The translations under genes were made by a program, and so were the position numbers. Under the pieces are notes generated by a model. That model was given only the letters and a program-made list of their open reading frames with translations. It had not been told where the DNA came from and ran no database searches. A stretch of 14,323 nt of DNA from Candidatus Omnitrophota bacterium (GTDB lineage: Bacteria; Omnitrophota; Koll11; Aquiviventales; Aquiviventaceae): positions 1 through 14,323 of the forward strand of contig JACPXS010000013.1 in NCBI GenBank assembly GCA_016196415.1, given 5' to 3'. Shown here piece after piece: positions 7,784-14,274 of the stretch; within the stretch, counting starts at the first letter, position 1; every line of letters starts with the position of its first letter.

Positions 7784-8424
7784 TCCTTCACTTCCCCCTT
7801 GTTCTTTTCTGTCATCTGTGGACTGCCGACGGTGGACTGTGGACTGCTTTTCTTCGCCACCTTCACCATCGCCGGCCGAAGCACTTTGTCATGCAGGGTG
7901 TAGCCCACCTGGACTTCCTCCACCACCGTATCATCCAGCATCCCGTCACCGGCTGCAACCTGAGCCACCGCTTCGTGTTGATGCGGGTCAAACGGCTTTC
8001 CCATCGTCTGGATGCGTTTGACCCCTTCCCGGTCCAAGAGCCCGAGCAGTTGCCGGTAGATCAGATGGACCCCTTTGGTGATCGCCTGCGGATCCGCGTT
8101 TCGATCCACCGCGACCAACGCGTGATCGAGGCTATCCACGATCGGCAGCAACTGCCGGATGACGGTCTCGGAGGCGTACCGTACAAACGTTTCCTTTTCG
8201 CGATGGAGCCGTTTCTTGGTGTTTTCAAACTCCGCCAGCGTCCGCAGGTACTGATCGTTTGCCCGCGAGACTTCCTGCTGCATGCGCTCAAGCTCCTCCG
8301 CGCTCAACGGGGGCGGCTGCCCGGAGGATCCTTCAGGATGAGCGGCCGCCGACTCTGCGCCAGCCTTCGAGGCGGCGCGGGACTCATGTGAGGAGGGATG
8401 CTTGCCGTGCGATTTCTCCGTCAT
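7780..8424 (-). CDS. grpE: Nucleotide exchange factor GrpE with repeat-derived tail
   Basis: GrpE releases ADP from DnaK and so resets the chaperone cycle; it is a cytosolic homodimer. The 214-residue protein has a low-complexity N-terminus rich in Ala/Ser/Glu/Gly, a coiled-coil stretch (about 40-90, LSAEELERMQQEV onward), and the C-terminal beta domain with the signature ending in VQVGYTLHDKVLRPAMVKVA. Family members normally end about there. Here a further tail of about 25 residues follows and includes SPQSTVGSPQ, translated from a heptamer repeat at 7816-7846. The ATG lies one base after the hrcA stop, and its stop overlaps the next start, as expected inside a coupled operon under HrcA control. 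Confidence 0.96.
   Translation of the reverse strand: MTEKSHGKHPSSHESRAASKAGAESAAAHPEGSSGQPPPLSAEELERMQQEVSRANDQYLRTLAEFENTKKRLHREKETFVRYASETVIRQLLPIVDSLDHALVAVDRNADPQAITKGVHLIYRQLLGLLDREGVKRIQTMGKPFDPHQHEAVAQVAAGDGMLDDTVVEEVQVGYTLHDKVLRPAMVKVAKKSSPQSTVGSPQMTEKNKGEVKE
7816..7846 (-). repeat. Heptamer repeat of AGTCCAC type inside the grpE 3' end
   Basis: On the plus strand the bases from 7818 divide into 7-mers gtggact, gccgacg, gtggact, gtggact. Three are identical and one has diverged. It is in frame with grpE and encodes the SPQSTVGSPQ part of the tail. The 7-base period matches that of the GGAATGC-type repeat elsewhere in the window, although the unit differs. Confidence 0.7.
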
Positions 8425-8425
8425 G

Positions 8426-9478
8426 TCACCGGTCAGACTCCCAGCGGCTCAACAGGTCCGTCGCGCACCGTGCCATGCCCTCGACCAACGTGCTGATGCG
8501 CGGATAGTCCATGCGCTTCGGCCCAAGCACCCCGATGACCCCAACCATCTCTTCGCCAAGAGCCACCGGCGCGGTGAGATAACTGCACTCTTCCAATCCC
8601 GGCACCTGCACCTCGCGGCCAATCCGCACCCGAACGCCGCCTGGGCCGATATCCTGCCGGATGCGTTCCAGCAGCCGCTCCTCCTGATCGAGCCCTCTCA
8701 ACAGCTCATGCGCTTTCCGAGGATCCCGGCTAAACTCGGGTTGCGAGATCACGTAACTGGCCCCCTCCAAGAAGAGCCGCTCCTCCGGTTCGGTCGAGAG
8801 CGCGTGCTGCAACAGATGGAGCGAGCGTTTCACCAAATGGTAGAACAAGTCGTTCTCAGCCAGCATCCTCCGCTCAAGCGATTCCAGCAGTTCCTTGAAC
8901 GACACGCCCCCCAAGTCGGTGTTGATGAAGCGTGCCAGGGCCGTTGCCTCATCTCGCGTGATGGGCTCTTGGACTTCGACCACGTGCGAGGCGATCATCT
9001 CCTCGTTCGCCACCAAGACGCACAGCACTTTCCGAATCCCTAAGGGCACCAGCTCAATTTGCTTGACGGTGCTTTGCTTCACCGTTGGCGCGATGGCAAA
9101 GGCGATCTGCTCGGCTAACTCGGAGAGGACTCCGCTCACCCGCTCGAGTAACTGCTCCAGCTCAAGTTCGGCCGGCTGGATGAGAGCCTCAAGCCGGCGC
9201 GTCTCCTCCGGACTCATCCGGCGGGGGTCCATCACCGAATCCACGTAGAACCGGTAGCCTTTTTCGGTGGGGGTCCGACCGGCTGACGTATGCGGCTGCA
9301 CCAATAGGCCCGCCTGCTCAAGCTCCACCATGATGTTTCGGATGGTGGCTGGACTGAGGCTTGCCCTGAGCTTGCGGGACACCAGCTCAGAGCCAACCGG
9401 AGAGGCGCTTGCGACGTACGCCTCAATCACCAACTCCAGGACTTTGTTTCTCCTTTGCTCTAAATCAATTACGCTCAT
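8426..9478 (-). CDS. hrcA: Heat-inducible transcription repressor HrcA
   Basis: HrcA represses the groE and dnaK operons by binding CIRCE elements and is released on heat shock; its activity usually depends on GroEL. The 350-residue protein has the N-terminal winged helix (RRNKVLELVIEAYVASASPVGSE, then SPATIRNIMVELEQAG) followed by the family hallmark HTSAGRTPTEKGYRFYVD at about 63-80, and the C-terminal GAF-like ligand/dimer domain that ends GVIGVLGPKRMDYPRISTLV. It is first in the operon; its ATG is 13 bases after a perfect CIRCE, with GGTGAG about 5 bases upstream of the ATG, so it represses itself together with grpE, dnaK and the genes between and after. It ends one base before grpE. Confidence 0.98.
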   Translation of the reverse strand: MSVIDLEQRRNKVLELVIEAYVASASPVGSELVSRKLRASLSPATIRNIMVELEQAGLLVQPHTSAGRTPTEKGYRFYVDSVMDPRRMSPEETRRLEALIQPAELELEQLLERVSGVLSELAEQIAFAIAPTVKQSTVKQIELVPLGIRKVLCVLVANEEMIASHVVEVQEPITRDEATALARFINTDLGGVSFKELLESLERRMLAENDLFYHLVKRSLHLLQHALSTEPEERLFLEGASYVISQPEFSRDPRKAHELLRGLDQEERLLERIRQDIGPGGVRVRIGREVQVPGLEECSYLTAPVALGEEMVGVIGVLGPKRMDYPRISTLVEGMARCATDLLSRWESDR

Positions 9479-9491
9479 TGTCTCACCATAA

Positions 9492-9518
9492 TTAGCACTC
9501 TAATAAGTTGAGTGCTAA
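9492..9518 (-). promoter_or_regulatory. CIRCE operator (HrcA binding site)
   Basis: TTAGCACTC (9492-9500), nine bases, GAGTGCTAA (9510-9518) is a perfect match to the CIRCE consensus TTAGCACTC-N9-GAGTGCTAA. It begins 5 bases after the predicted -10 box and so covers the transcription start, and it will also form a stem in the 5' leader of the mRNA. It is the only CIRCE in the window. Confidence 0.97.
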
Positions 9519-9523
9519 CCGGC

Positions 9524-9552
9524 AGTCTAGCTGAAGCGGCCATGCTTGTCAA
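9524..9552 (-). promoter_or_regulatory. Housekeeping-sigma promoter of the hrcA-grpE-dnaK operon
   Basis: On the minus strand TTGACA (9552-9547, perfect -35) is followed by a 17-base spacer and TAGACT (9529-9524, 4 of 6 to -10). The start would fall at about 9517, inside CIRCE. The -35 overlaps the hflX stop codon (TGA at 9551-9549). Confidence 0.85.
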
Positions 9553-10817
9553 GGGAGAAGATAGGCCGATACCCTGGCTTTGGCTCCGGCCGGGAGCCTC
9601 ACCAGCAGCTCGAGCGCTCCATCCTGCTCCTGGCGGCTCAGGACCTGTCCAGATTGGTAAATGAAGGCGATGAGATCCTGCCGGTCCAACGGCAGCCGAA
9701 GGCGTGTCGGCTCAATCAGGAGCAGGCGGAGATGCTCCGCCATGAGGGCATGCAGCTCCTCAAGGCCTTGACCGGTCTTGGCCGAGATCACTGCCGCCGG
9801 TTGATAGGCCCGCTGCAGGGCGGCTAAGCGACCGGCCTCCGTGACGCAATCGCTTTTGTTGAGCACCGTAATTGCCGGCGTTTCGTTCAGGCCGAGCTGT
9901 CCCAGCACCTCCTCAACCGCGATCGCATGCTCCGAGATGAGCGGATGGCTGGCATCCAGGACGTGCAACAACAGATCCGCATCGCGCGCCTCCTCGAGGG
10001 TCGCCTTGAACGCCTCGATGAGATGGTGCGGCAGATGATGGAGAAACCCCACGGTGTCGGTCACGACGAGCGTTTCTCCGCTTGGAAGCCGCGCGCGCCG
10101 CGCCAGCGGATCCAGCGTAGTAAACAGCTGATTCCGAGCGGTGCCGGAAGCGCCGGTCAGGCGATTCAGGAGGGTGGTCTTTCCGGCGTTGGTGTACCCC
10201 ACCAGCGCAGCGACCGGAACTTGGGTCTCCTTGCGCCGGGCGCGCGTGGCTCCGCGACGCCGGCCAAGCTGTTGCAGCTCATCGTTGAGGCGCGCGATGC
10301 GCACCCTGATGCGCCGCCGGTCCACTTCCAGCTTTTGTTCCCCAGGGCCCCGCGTGCCGATGCCACCGCCCAAGCGGGAGAGCATGATGCCCTTGCCCAC
10401 CAGTCGAGGGAGCAGGTAGCGAAGCTGCGCCAGCTCGACCTGCACCTTCCCTTCCTGGGAGCTGGCGCGCTGCGCGAAGATATCGAGGATGAGCTGGGTG
10501 CGGTCAATCGTCTTGACGCCGACGCACTCTTCGATGTTGCGCTGCTGGGCCGGGGAAAGCTCCTGGTTCACGATGACCATCTGCGCTTGGCGTTGCGCGG
10601 TGAGCTGAGCGATCTCTTCGAGCTTCCCAAGACCCAGGAAGGTGCCGGCTACCGGCGTGTGCCGTTTGGCGCTGATCTCTTCGACGATCTGGCATCCCGA
10701 AGAACTCGCCAATTCCCTCAACTCGGCGGCCTCATCGACCAACGACCACCTCGCGTGACCTCTCGAGAAGCGAGGATCCAGTTGGACCGTCACCAACACC
10801 GACCGCTCAGCTGCCAT
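9549..10817 (-). CDS. hflX: GTPase HflX
   Basis: HflX is a ribosome-associated GTPase that splits stalled or stress-arrested 70S ribosomes. The 422-residue protein has the HflX N-terminal domain, a linker with the family stretch SRLGGGIGTRGPGEQKLE at about 147-164, a coiled coil with basic residues at about 165-200, and the G domain: G1 GYTNAGKT (207-214), G2 region TTLDPLARR, G3 DTVG (254-257), G4 NKSD (320-323) and G5 SAK (345-347). Length is normal. The start fits the family although no ribosome binding site is evident; the upstream 128 bases hold two hairpin repeats. In E. coli the order is miaA-hfq-hflX; here hfq is absent. Its stop codon lies within the -35 box of the hrcA promoter. Confidence 0.97.
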   Translation of the reverse strand: MAAERSVLVTVQLDPRFSRGHARWSLVDEAAELRELASSSGCQIVEEISAKRHTPVAGTFLGLGKLEEIAQLTAQRQAQMVIVNQELSPAQQRNIEECVGVKTIDRTQLILDIFAQRASSQEGKVQVELAQLRYLLPRLVGKGIMLSRLGGGIGTRGPGEQKLEVDRRRIRVRIARLNDELQQLGRRRGATRARRKETQVPVAALVGYTNAGKTTLLNRLTGASGTARNQLFTTLDPLARRARLPSGETLVVTDTVGFLHHLPHHLIEAFKATLEEARDADLLLHVLDASHPLISEHAIAVEEVLGQLGLNETPAITVLNKSDCVTEAGRLAALQRAYQPAAVISAKTGQGLEELHALMAEHLRLLLIEPTRLRLPLDRQDLIAFIYQSGQVLSRQEQDGALELLVRLPAGAKARVSAYLLP

Positions 10818-10829
10818 GAGGAACGTTGG

Positions 10830-10850
10830 GGGGTTGCTGTCCTTTACCCC
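10830..10850 (-). repeat. GGGGT...ACCCC hairpin upstream of hflX
   Basis: GGGGT (10830-10834) and ACCCC (10846-10850) form a 5-bp inverted repeat around an 11-base centre. It resembles short palindromic repeats that recur in many bacterial genomes and, like the miaB repeat at 12522-12551, is built on GGGGT/ACCCC. It lies about 12 bases upstream of the hflX ATG. Confidence 0.4.
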
Positions 10851-10879
10851 GGAACATCGGGGACGCTTCTATTGTTCCG
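10850..10879 (-). repeat. CGGAACA/TGTTCCG hairpin upstream of hflX
   Basis: CGGAACA (10850-10856) and TGTTCCG (10873-10879) are a perfect 7-bp inverted repeat around a 16-base centre that includes GGGGACGCTTCTAT. It abuts the GGGGT/ACCCC hairpin directly, so the miaA-hflX gap carries two hairpins back to back. This looks like a REP-type element; no transposase is nearby. Confidence 0.5.
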
Positions 10880-10945
10880 AGGCGGATCACGCCTGCGCCA
10901 CAAGCCAACGGGGAGGCAGGGCAGGGTGAGACTGACGAGCTGACC

Positions 10946-11896
10946 CTATTGACCAACTTCCACGCGCGGCGTGCGGTTGCGTCGCACAAGATCCCCGATG
11001 CGCTCGGCGGTCTCCCAGGGGTGCTCCTCGGCGGGGATGTTGATCCACTGGATGCGGGGCGTCTGCCGGAACCACATGAGCTGGCGCCGCGCGTAGTTGC
11101 GCACCCGCTGCTGCCACGCGGCGATGGTCTCTTTAAGGCTGGCGGTGCCGGCCAGGTACCGCTCGAGATCGGCCAACCCATGCACCTGCCGCGCAGTCCG
11201 GGAGAGCGGCAGCCGCAGCAAACCCCGCACCTCATTGATCACCCCTTGCTCATAGATCATGTGGAGCACCCGATCGTTGATGCGCCGGTAGAGCGCGTCT
11301 CGATCGCGAGTCAGGCCGATGATGAGGCTCTGTCCCTGGCCAAGCTCGGCTCTCGCTTCCCGCCACCAGCTGGAGATGGGCCGTCCGGTCAGCGCGTACA
11401 CTTCGAGCGCGCGGATGATCCGCCGAGCGTCGTTCGGGTGGATGCGAGCGGCCGCCGCGGAATCGACTCCCTGGAGCCGGTCGTGCAGAATCGAGCTGCC
11501 CACTCCGTGGCACTCGACCCACAACTGCTCTCGGATCTTGAGATCGGCCGGCGGCGCATCGCACAGCCCGTCGGTCAGCGCTTTCAGGTAGAGCCCGGTG
11601 CCCCCGACCAGGAGCGCGCGCTTGCCGTGCGAGAGAAGTCGATCGATGATGGGCGTTGAGATCTTGCGGTATTCGCCGACGCTGAAGGCGTGCGTCGGCT
11701 CGACGCAGTCAACGAGATGGTGTTGCACTTGGGTGCGCTGGCCATGGGTGGGAGCCTGCGTCAGGGCCGTCATCTGACGGTAGACCTGCATCGAGTCGCA
11801 GGAGACAACCTCGGCTCCCTGCGCCTGGGCGACCTCAACCGCGATGGCGGATTTGCCGATGGCGGTGGGCCCGACGAGGGCGATGACGCGCGGCAT
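10946..11896 (-). CDS. miaA: tRNA dimethylallyltransferase MiaA
   Basis: MiaA transfers a dimethylallyl group from DMAPP to N6 of A37 in tRNAs reading UNN codons, the step before MiaB. The 316-residue protein has the P-loop GPTAIGKS (8-15), the DSMQVYR substrate motif (about 34-40), the GGTGLYLKAL stretch, the HPNDARRIIRALEVY segment and the C-terminal YARRQLMWFRQ. The usual QAIGY stretch reads QVHGL here, a modest departure. Length is typical. The ATG at 11896 lies inside the 3' end of miaB, preceded by GGGGAGG, so the first 127 bases serve both frames. It is followed by a 128-base gap with repeats and then hflX. Confidence 0.97.
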   Translation of the reverse strand: MPRVIALVGPTAIGKSAIAVEVAQAQGAEVVSCDSMQVYRQMTALTQAPTHGQRTQVQHHLVDCVEPTHAFSVGEYRKISTPIIDRLLSHGKRALLVGGTGLYLKALTDGLCDAPPADLKIREQLWVECHGVGSSILHDRLQGVDSAAAARIHPNDARRIIRALEVYALTGRPISSWWREARAELGQGQSLIIGLTRDRDALYRRINDRVLHMIYEQGVINEVRGLLRLPLSRTARQVHGLADLERYLAGTASLKETIAAWQQRVRNYARRQLMWFRQTPRIQWINIPAEEHPWETAERIGDLVRRNRTPRVEVGQ

Positions 11897-13341
11897 ACCA
11901 CCTCCCCGAATAAGGTATGTCCTGTACCCCGGGTAATGCTCGCCTGCACCGTCTGCCCGAGCAGCGCGTCAGGGCTTTCGATGATCACCCCGTAGGCGCC
12001 TCGGGTCCGACCAAACCATTGTCCCGCAAACCTCCCCCTGCCTTCAACTAAAATCTCAACCACCCGTCCTTCAAAATCCCGGTGCTTCTCCTGCACGATG
12101 TCGTCCTGCAGCGCCAACAGGCGCTGATGGCGCTCCTCCTTCACCTCCTGCGGGATGTCATCCTCCAGCGCGGCCGCCTCGGTGCCGGGGCGAGGGGAGT
12201 ACTTGAACAGGTAGGCGATGTCATAGCGCACCTCGCGCATCAATCGCGCGGTCGCCTCGACATCCTCTTCCGTCTCCCCCGGAAACCCCACAATGAGATC
12301 GGTCGAGAGGCTCACGGCCGGCACGAGCTGCCGCAGCTGCTCGATTTTCTTCAGATACGCCTCGGCCGTATAGCCGCGCCGCATCGCGCGCAGCATCCGC
12401 GTGGAGCCGGACTGGACCGGCAGATGCAGCCATTCGCACACCGACTCGCACTCGCGCATCGCGTGGAACAGCCGCTCGGTCGCGTCAAACGGATGGCTGG
12501 TCGTGAAGCGCACCCGCGGGAGGGGTCTGACCCCGATCGAGGTCTGACCCCAAAGGGAGGCATCGATGAGGCGGAGCAACTGCGGGAAATCCAGCAAGCT
12601 GTCGGGATCTTCCTCGAGCAGCCGCAGCCGACCCAGCGGCCCTCGATAGCCCGACCCGTCCGGAAATCGCTTGCCGTACGAGTTGACGTTCTGTCCCAGC
12701 AGCGTCACTTCTTGGTAGCCCGCCTCCACCAGGCGGTTGATCTCCGCAAGGATTTCCTCCGCCGGCCGCGAGATCTCCTGCCCCCGCGTCTTGGGCACGA
12801 TGCAGTACGTGCAGGCCTTGTCGCAGCCCTCCAGGATGGTGACGAAGGCGGTGACGCCAGGCGTCCGGTAATCTCCAGCCGGCCGCTGATCGAGAGGCCG
12901 GAACGGCCGTCCCACCGCCATCACCCGCGAATGCGGAATGGGGAATGGGGAATGGGGAAGTTGAAGTTGAGCCTGCTGGCGTTGTTCCTGGATCTCTGCT
13001 AACAGGTACGGCAGGTCATACAGCTCTGCGGGGCCGGCCACGAGATCCACCTTCGGCAGCCGTTTGAAGATCTCCTCCTGGCGCAGCTTCGCCATGCACC
13101 CGATGATCCCCAGCACCAGCTCCGGCCGCTCCTGCTTCAGCACCGACAGCTCCCCCATCTTCCCAAACGCCCGCTCCTCCGCATGCTGCCTTACCGAGCA
13201 GGTATTCAGGAGGATGACGTCCGCCCGCCCCGGCTCCTCGGCGATCTCATAACCCTGGGAAGCCAACATACCCAAGACCTCCTCAGAGTCTCGTTCATTC
13301 ATCTGGCATCCATAGGTTTGAAGGTAGACCGTACGTCTCAT
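11770..13341 (-). CDS. miaB: tRNA-2-methylthio-N6-dimethylallyladenosine synthase MiaB with repeat-derived insertions
   Basis: MiaB is a radical-SAM methylthiotransferase that converts i6A37 to ms2i6A37 using two Fe-S clusters. Cluster ligands are visible: C12, C48 and C82 in the N-terminal domain, and CDKACTYC (C173, C177, C180) for the SAM cluster. GQNVNSYGK, RFTTSHP and STDLIVGFPGETEED follow, and a TRAM domain ends near 482 (LFGEVV). Three departures from the family: (1) LPHSPFPIPHS at 128-138 in the linker before the SAM domain, translated from a heptamer repeat; (2) LWGQTSIGVRPL at 263-274 just before RFTTSHP, translated from a GGGGTCAGACC repeat; (3) a tail of about 41 residues after the TRAM domain that reads into miaA out of frame. 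At 523 residues it is longer than the usual 430-480. Both insertions keep the frame and spare the ligands, so the enzyme may be active. No clear ribosome binding site. Confidence 0.95.
   Translation of the reverse strand: MRRTVYLQTYGCQMNERDSEEVLGMLASQGYEIAEEPGRADVILLNTCSVRQHAEERAFGKMGELSVLKQERPELVLGIIGCMAKLRQEEIFKRLPKVDLVAGPAELYDLPYLLAEIQEQRQQAQLQLPHSPFPIPHSRVMAVGRPFRPLDQRPAGDYRTPGVTAFVTILEGCDKACTYCIVPKTRGQEISRPAEEILAEINRLVEAGYQEVTLLGQNVNSYGKRFPDGSGYRGPLGRLRLLEEDPDSLLDFPQLLRLIDASLWGQTSIGVRPLPRVRFTTSHPFDATERLFHAMRECESVCEWLHLPVQSGSTRMLRAMRRGYTAEAYLKKIEQLRQLVPAVSLSTDLIVGFPGETEEDVEATARLMREVRYDIAYLFKYSPRPGTEAAALEDDIPQEVKEERHQRLLALQDDIVQEKHRDFEGRVVEILVEGRGRFAGQWFGRTRGAYGVIIESPDALLGQTVQASITRGTGHTLFGEVVCRASSPSSGPPPSANPPSRLRSPRRREPRLSPATRCRSTVR
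12522..12551 (-). repeat. GGGGTCAGACC direct repeat inside miaB
   Basis: On the plus strand GGTCTGACCCC occurs twice, starting at 12524 and 12541, 17 bases apart, with the first copy extended to the near-palindrome GGGGTCTGACCCC. The motif is a recurrent intergenic repeat in many bacterial genomes from my general knowledge. Here it is in frame and encodes MiaB residues 263-274. Confidence 0.7.
12929..12957 (-). repeat. Heptamer repeat, GGAATGG type, inside miaB (copy 3)
   Basis: On the minus strand four heptamers, CCCCATT three times and CCGCATT once, run through the linker between the MiaB N-terminal and radical-SAM domains, encoding PHSPFPIPHS. The same unit makes up the intergenic copies at 1238-1263 and 3931-4001. 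Confidence 0.75.
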
Positions 13342-13351
13342 AGGATTAAGG

Positions 13352-13828
13352 CTATTGTTCTATTGGCGTCCCTGGCCCCAGAGCCTGAAAGTCTTCTTTG
13401 GCATCCGACCTATTGCTAAACCAAACATCGCGTGTCCGAGAACAAATGCCTGTGCCATAACCATCAGCCACCTTGTAGGCATAGACCAAATACTCCCGAC
13501 CGACAACGAAGTCAAAGCCACAATCCCCCCCACCCTCGCCTGTCTGAATAACCAGTTCTTTCTCATGCGGCCCCTTCCATGCCGTCCTCACACGAAATAC
13601 GGCCCGTCGCCCACCTCGGTGGGCCACACTCCGCTGTCCGTCACCCATATCGATGATTTCTGGGTTTCCCTGCACTTCGAAATCGACCACCGAGCCAAGA
13701 AACACCGCGTCAGCCTCCTGCAGTGCCTTCTCAGGCGCGGGCCACGGAGCGCACGAACAAGCAGAACCACTGGAGGACGAAGCGACCCACACAGTTATCA
13801 CAGCAACCGTTTGCAGGATGTACCGCAC
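13352..13828 (-). CDS. Secreted TIMP/NTR-domain-like protein
   Basis: A 158-residue predicted exported protein. Residues 1-23 form a signal peptide (hydrophobic ILQTVAVITVWVA, then SSSSGSA), and cleavage before C24 would leave an N-terminal CSC. In the mature protein the four cysteines fall at about positions 1, 3, 80 and 106, close to the Cys1-Cys70 and Cys3-Cys99 pairing of TIMP N-terminal (NTR) domains. CSCAP, ALQEADAVFLGSV, VFRVRTAWKG and GREYLVYAY match the pattern of bacterial TIMP-like proteins. In animals this fold inhibits metalloproteases through the N-terminal Cys; bacterial members are largely untested. The lipobox is poor, so lipid anchoring is doubtful. Start is GTG at 13828 with AGGGA about 8 bases upstream. 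It ends 10 bases before miaB, so miaB may rely on its transcript. Confidence 0.75.
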   Translation of the reverse strand: MRYILQTVAVITVWVASSSSGSACSCAPWPAPEKALQEADAVFLGSVVDFEVQGNPEIIDMGDGQRSVAHRGGRRAVFRVRTAWKGPHEKELVIQTGEGGGDCGFDFVVGREYLVYAYKVADGYGTGICSRTRDVWFSNRSDAKEDFQALGPGTPIEQ

Positions 13829-13868
13829 AGATTGTCCCTTCTCCTGAATTTCCGCTGCCCTGTTGTGC

Positions 13869-13985
13869 CTATGCTCCTGCCAGCGCCACCTGCAACCCCT
13901 CAGCCAGCGCCTGGAAGACCAACAGGGTGTCTACGGGAACTGTGTCACCAGAATTCCCCGCCCGGTTACCATCAGGCTGTGGCAA
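13869..13985 (-). other. Possible 38-codon small ORF after the antitoxin (weak)
   Basis: A TTG at 13985, inside the antitoxin 3' end with GAGGAG about 10 bases upstream, opens 38 codons ending with TAG at 13869. The translation (TVPVDTLLVFQALAEGLQVAL near its end) looks helix-forming rather than random, but it has no recognisable relatives. It could be a genuine small protein, a remnant, or chance. Confidence 0.15.
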
Positions 13986-14274
13986 GTCGTCCTAACTCCT
14001 CATCAGGCACCAGAAGAACATGGCAGCGGACCGCTTTAGCGGCTCGGACAACCGAGGAGATGCGTGGGTCGTGGCGGACACTCTCGGTACGAGCCACATG
14101 AGGCTGACGCACCCTCAGCTTTCTTGCCAAGGCGCGCTGAGATAGCTTCCTTCGGCGACGCATAATGGCCAGCTGCGTCGGCAGCGGAAGTTCCGCGAAC
14201 AGCTTGGCGTGCTCCAACGCCACTTCCGGGTGCGCTTCCAGCAATTCATGCAGATGCTTGTCGAAGCCTCTCAT
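13972..14274 (-). CDS. HigA-like XRE-family antitoxin
   Basis: A 100-residue helix-turn-helix protein. The HTH lies at about 33-87, with LSQRALARKL as the first helices and VRQPHVARTE as the recognition helix, followed by the usual third part (ISSVVRAAKAVRCHVLLV). An acidic and aliphatic N-terminal region precedes it. The ATG overlaps the stop of an upstream gene (ATGA) whose visible end looks like a HigB/Gp49 toxin. Toxin-first order with a coupled XRE antitoxin is the HigBA arrangement. The antitoxin would neutralise the toxin and repress the promoter, which lies outside the window. Confidence 0.8.
   Translation of the reverse strand: MRGFDKHLHELLEAHPEVALEHAKLFAELPLPTQLAIMRRRRKLSQRALARKLRVRQPHVARTESVRHDPRISSVVRAAKAVRCHVLLVPDEELGRLATA

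Noticed and set aside
10830..10879. Intrinsic terminator for miaA
   Set aside because: Stems are short with long centres and no T-run follows on the minus strand; better described as repeat hairpins.
9927..10943. A 338-codon plus-strand frame opposite hflX
   Set aside because: Antisense shadow of a well-conserved hflX; no ribosome binding site or recognisable domain.
12929..12957. CRISPR array formed by the recurring short repeats
   Set aside because: Units are only 7-8 bases, directly adjacent, with no unique spacers and no cas genes in the window.
12082..13002. A 306-codon plus-strand frame opposite miaB
   Set aside because: Antisense shadow of miaB; low-complexity composition and no family resemblance.
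13829..13971. An RNA gene or full protein gene between the antitoxin and the TIMP-like gene
   Set aside because: No tRNA-like fold or strong promoter seen; only a weak 38-codon frame with a TTG start, listed with low confidence.
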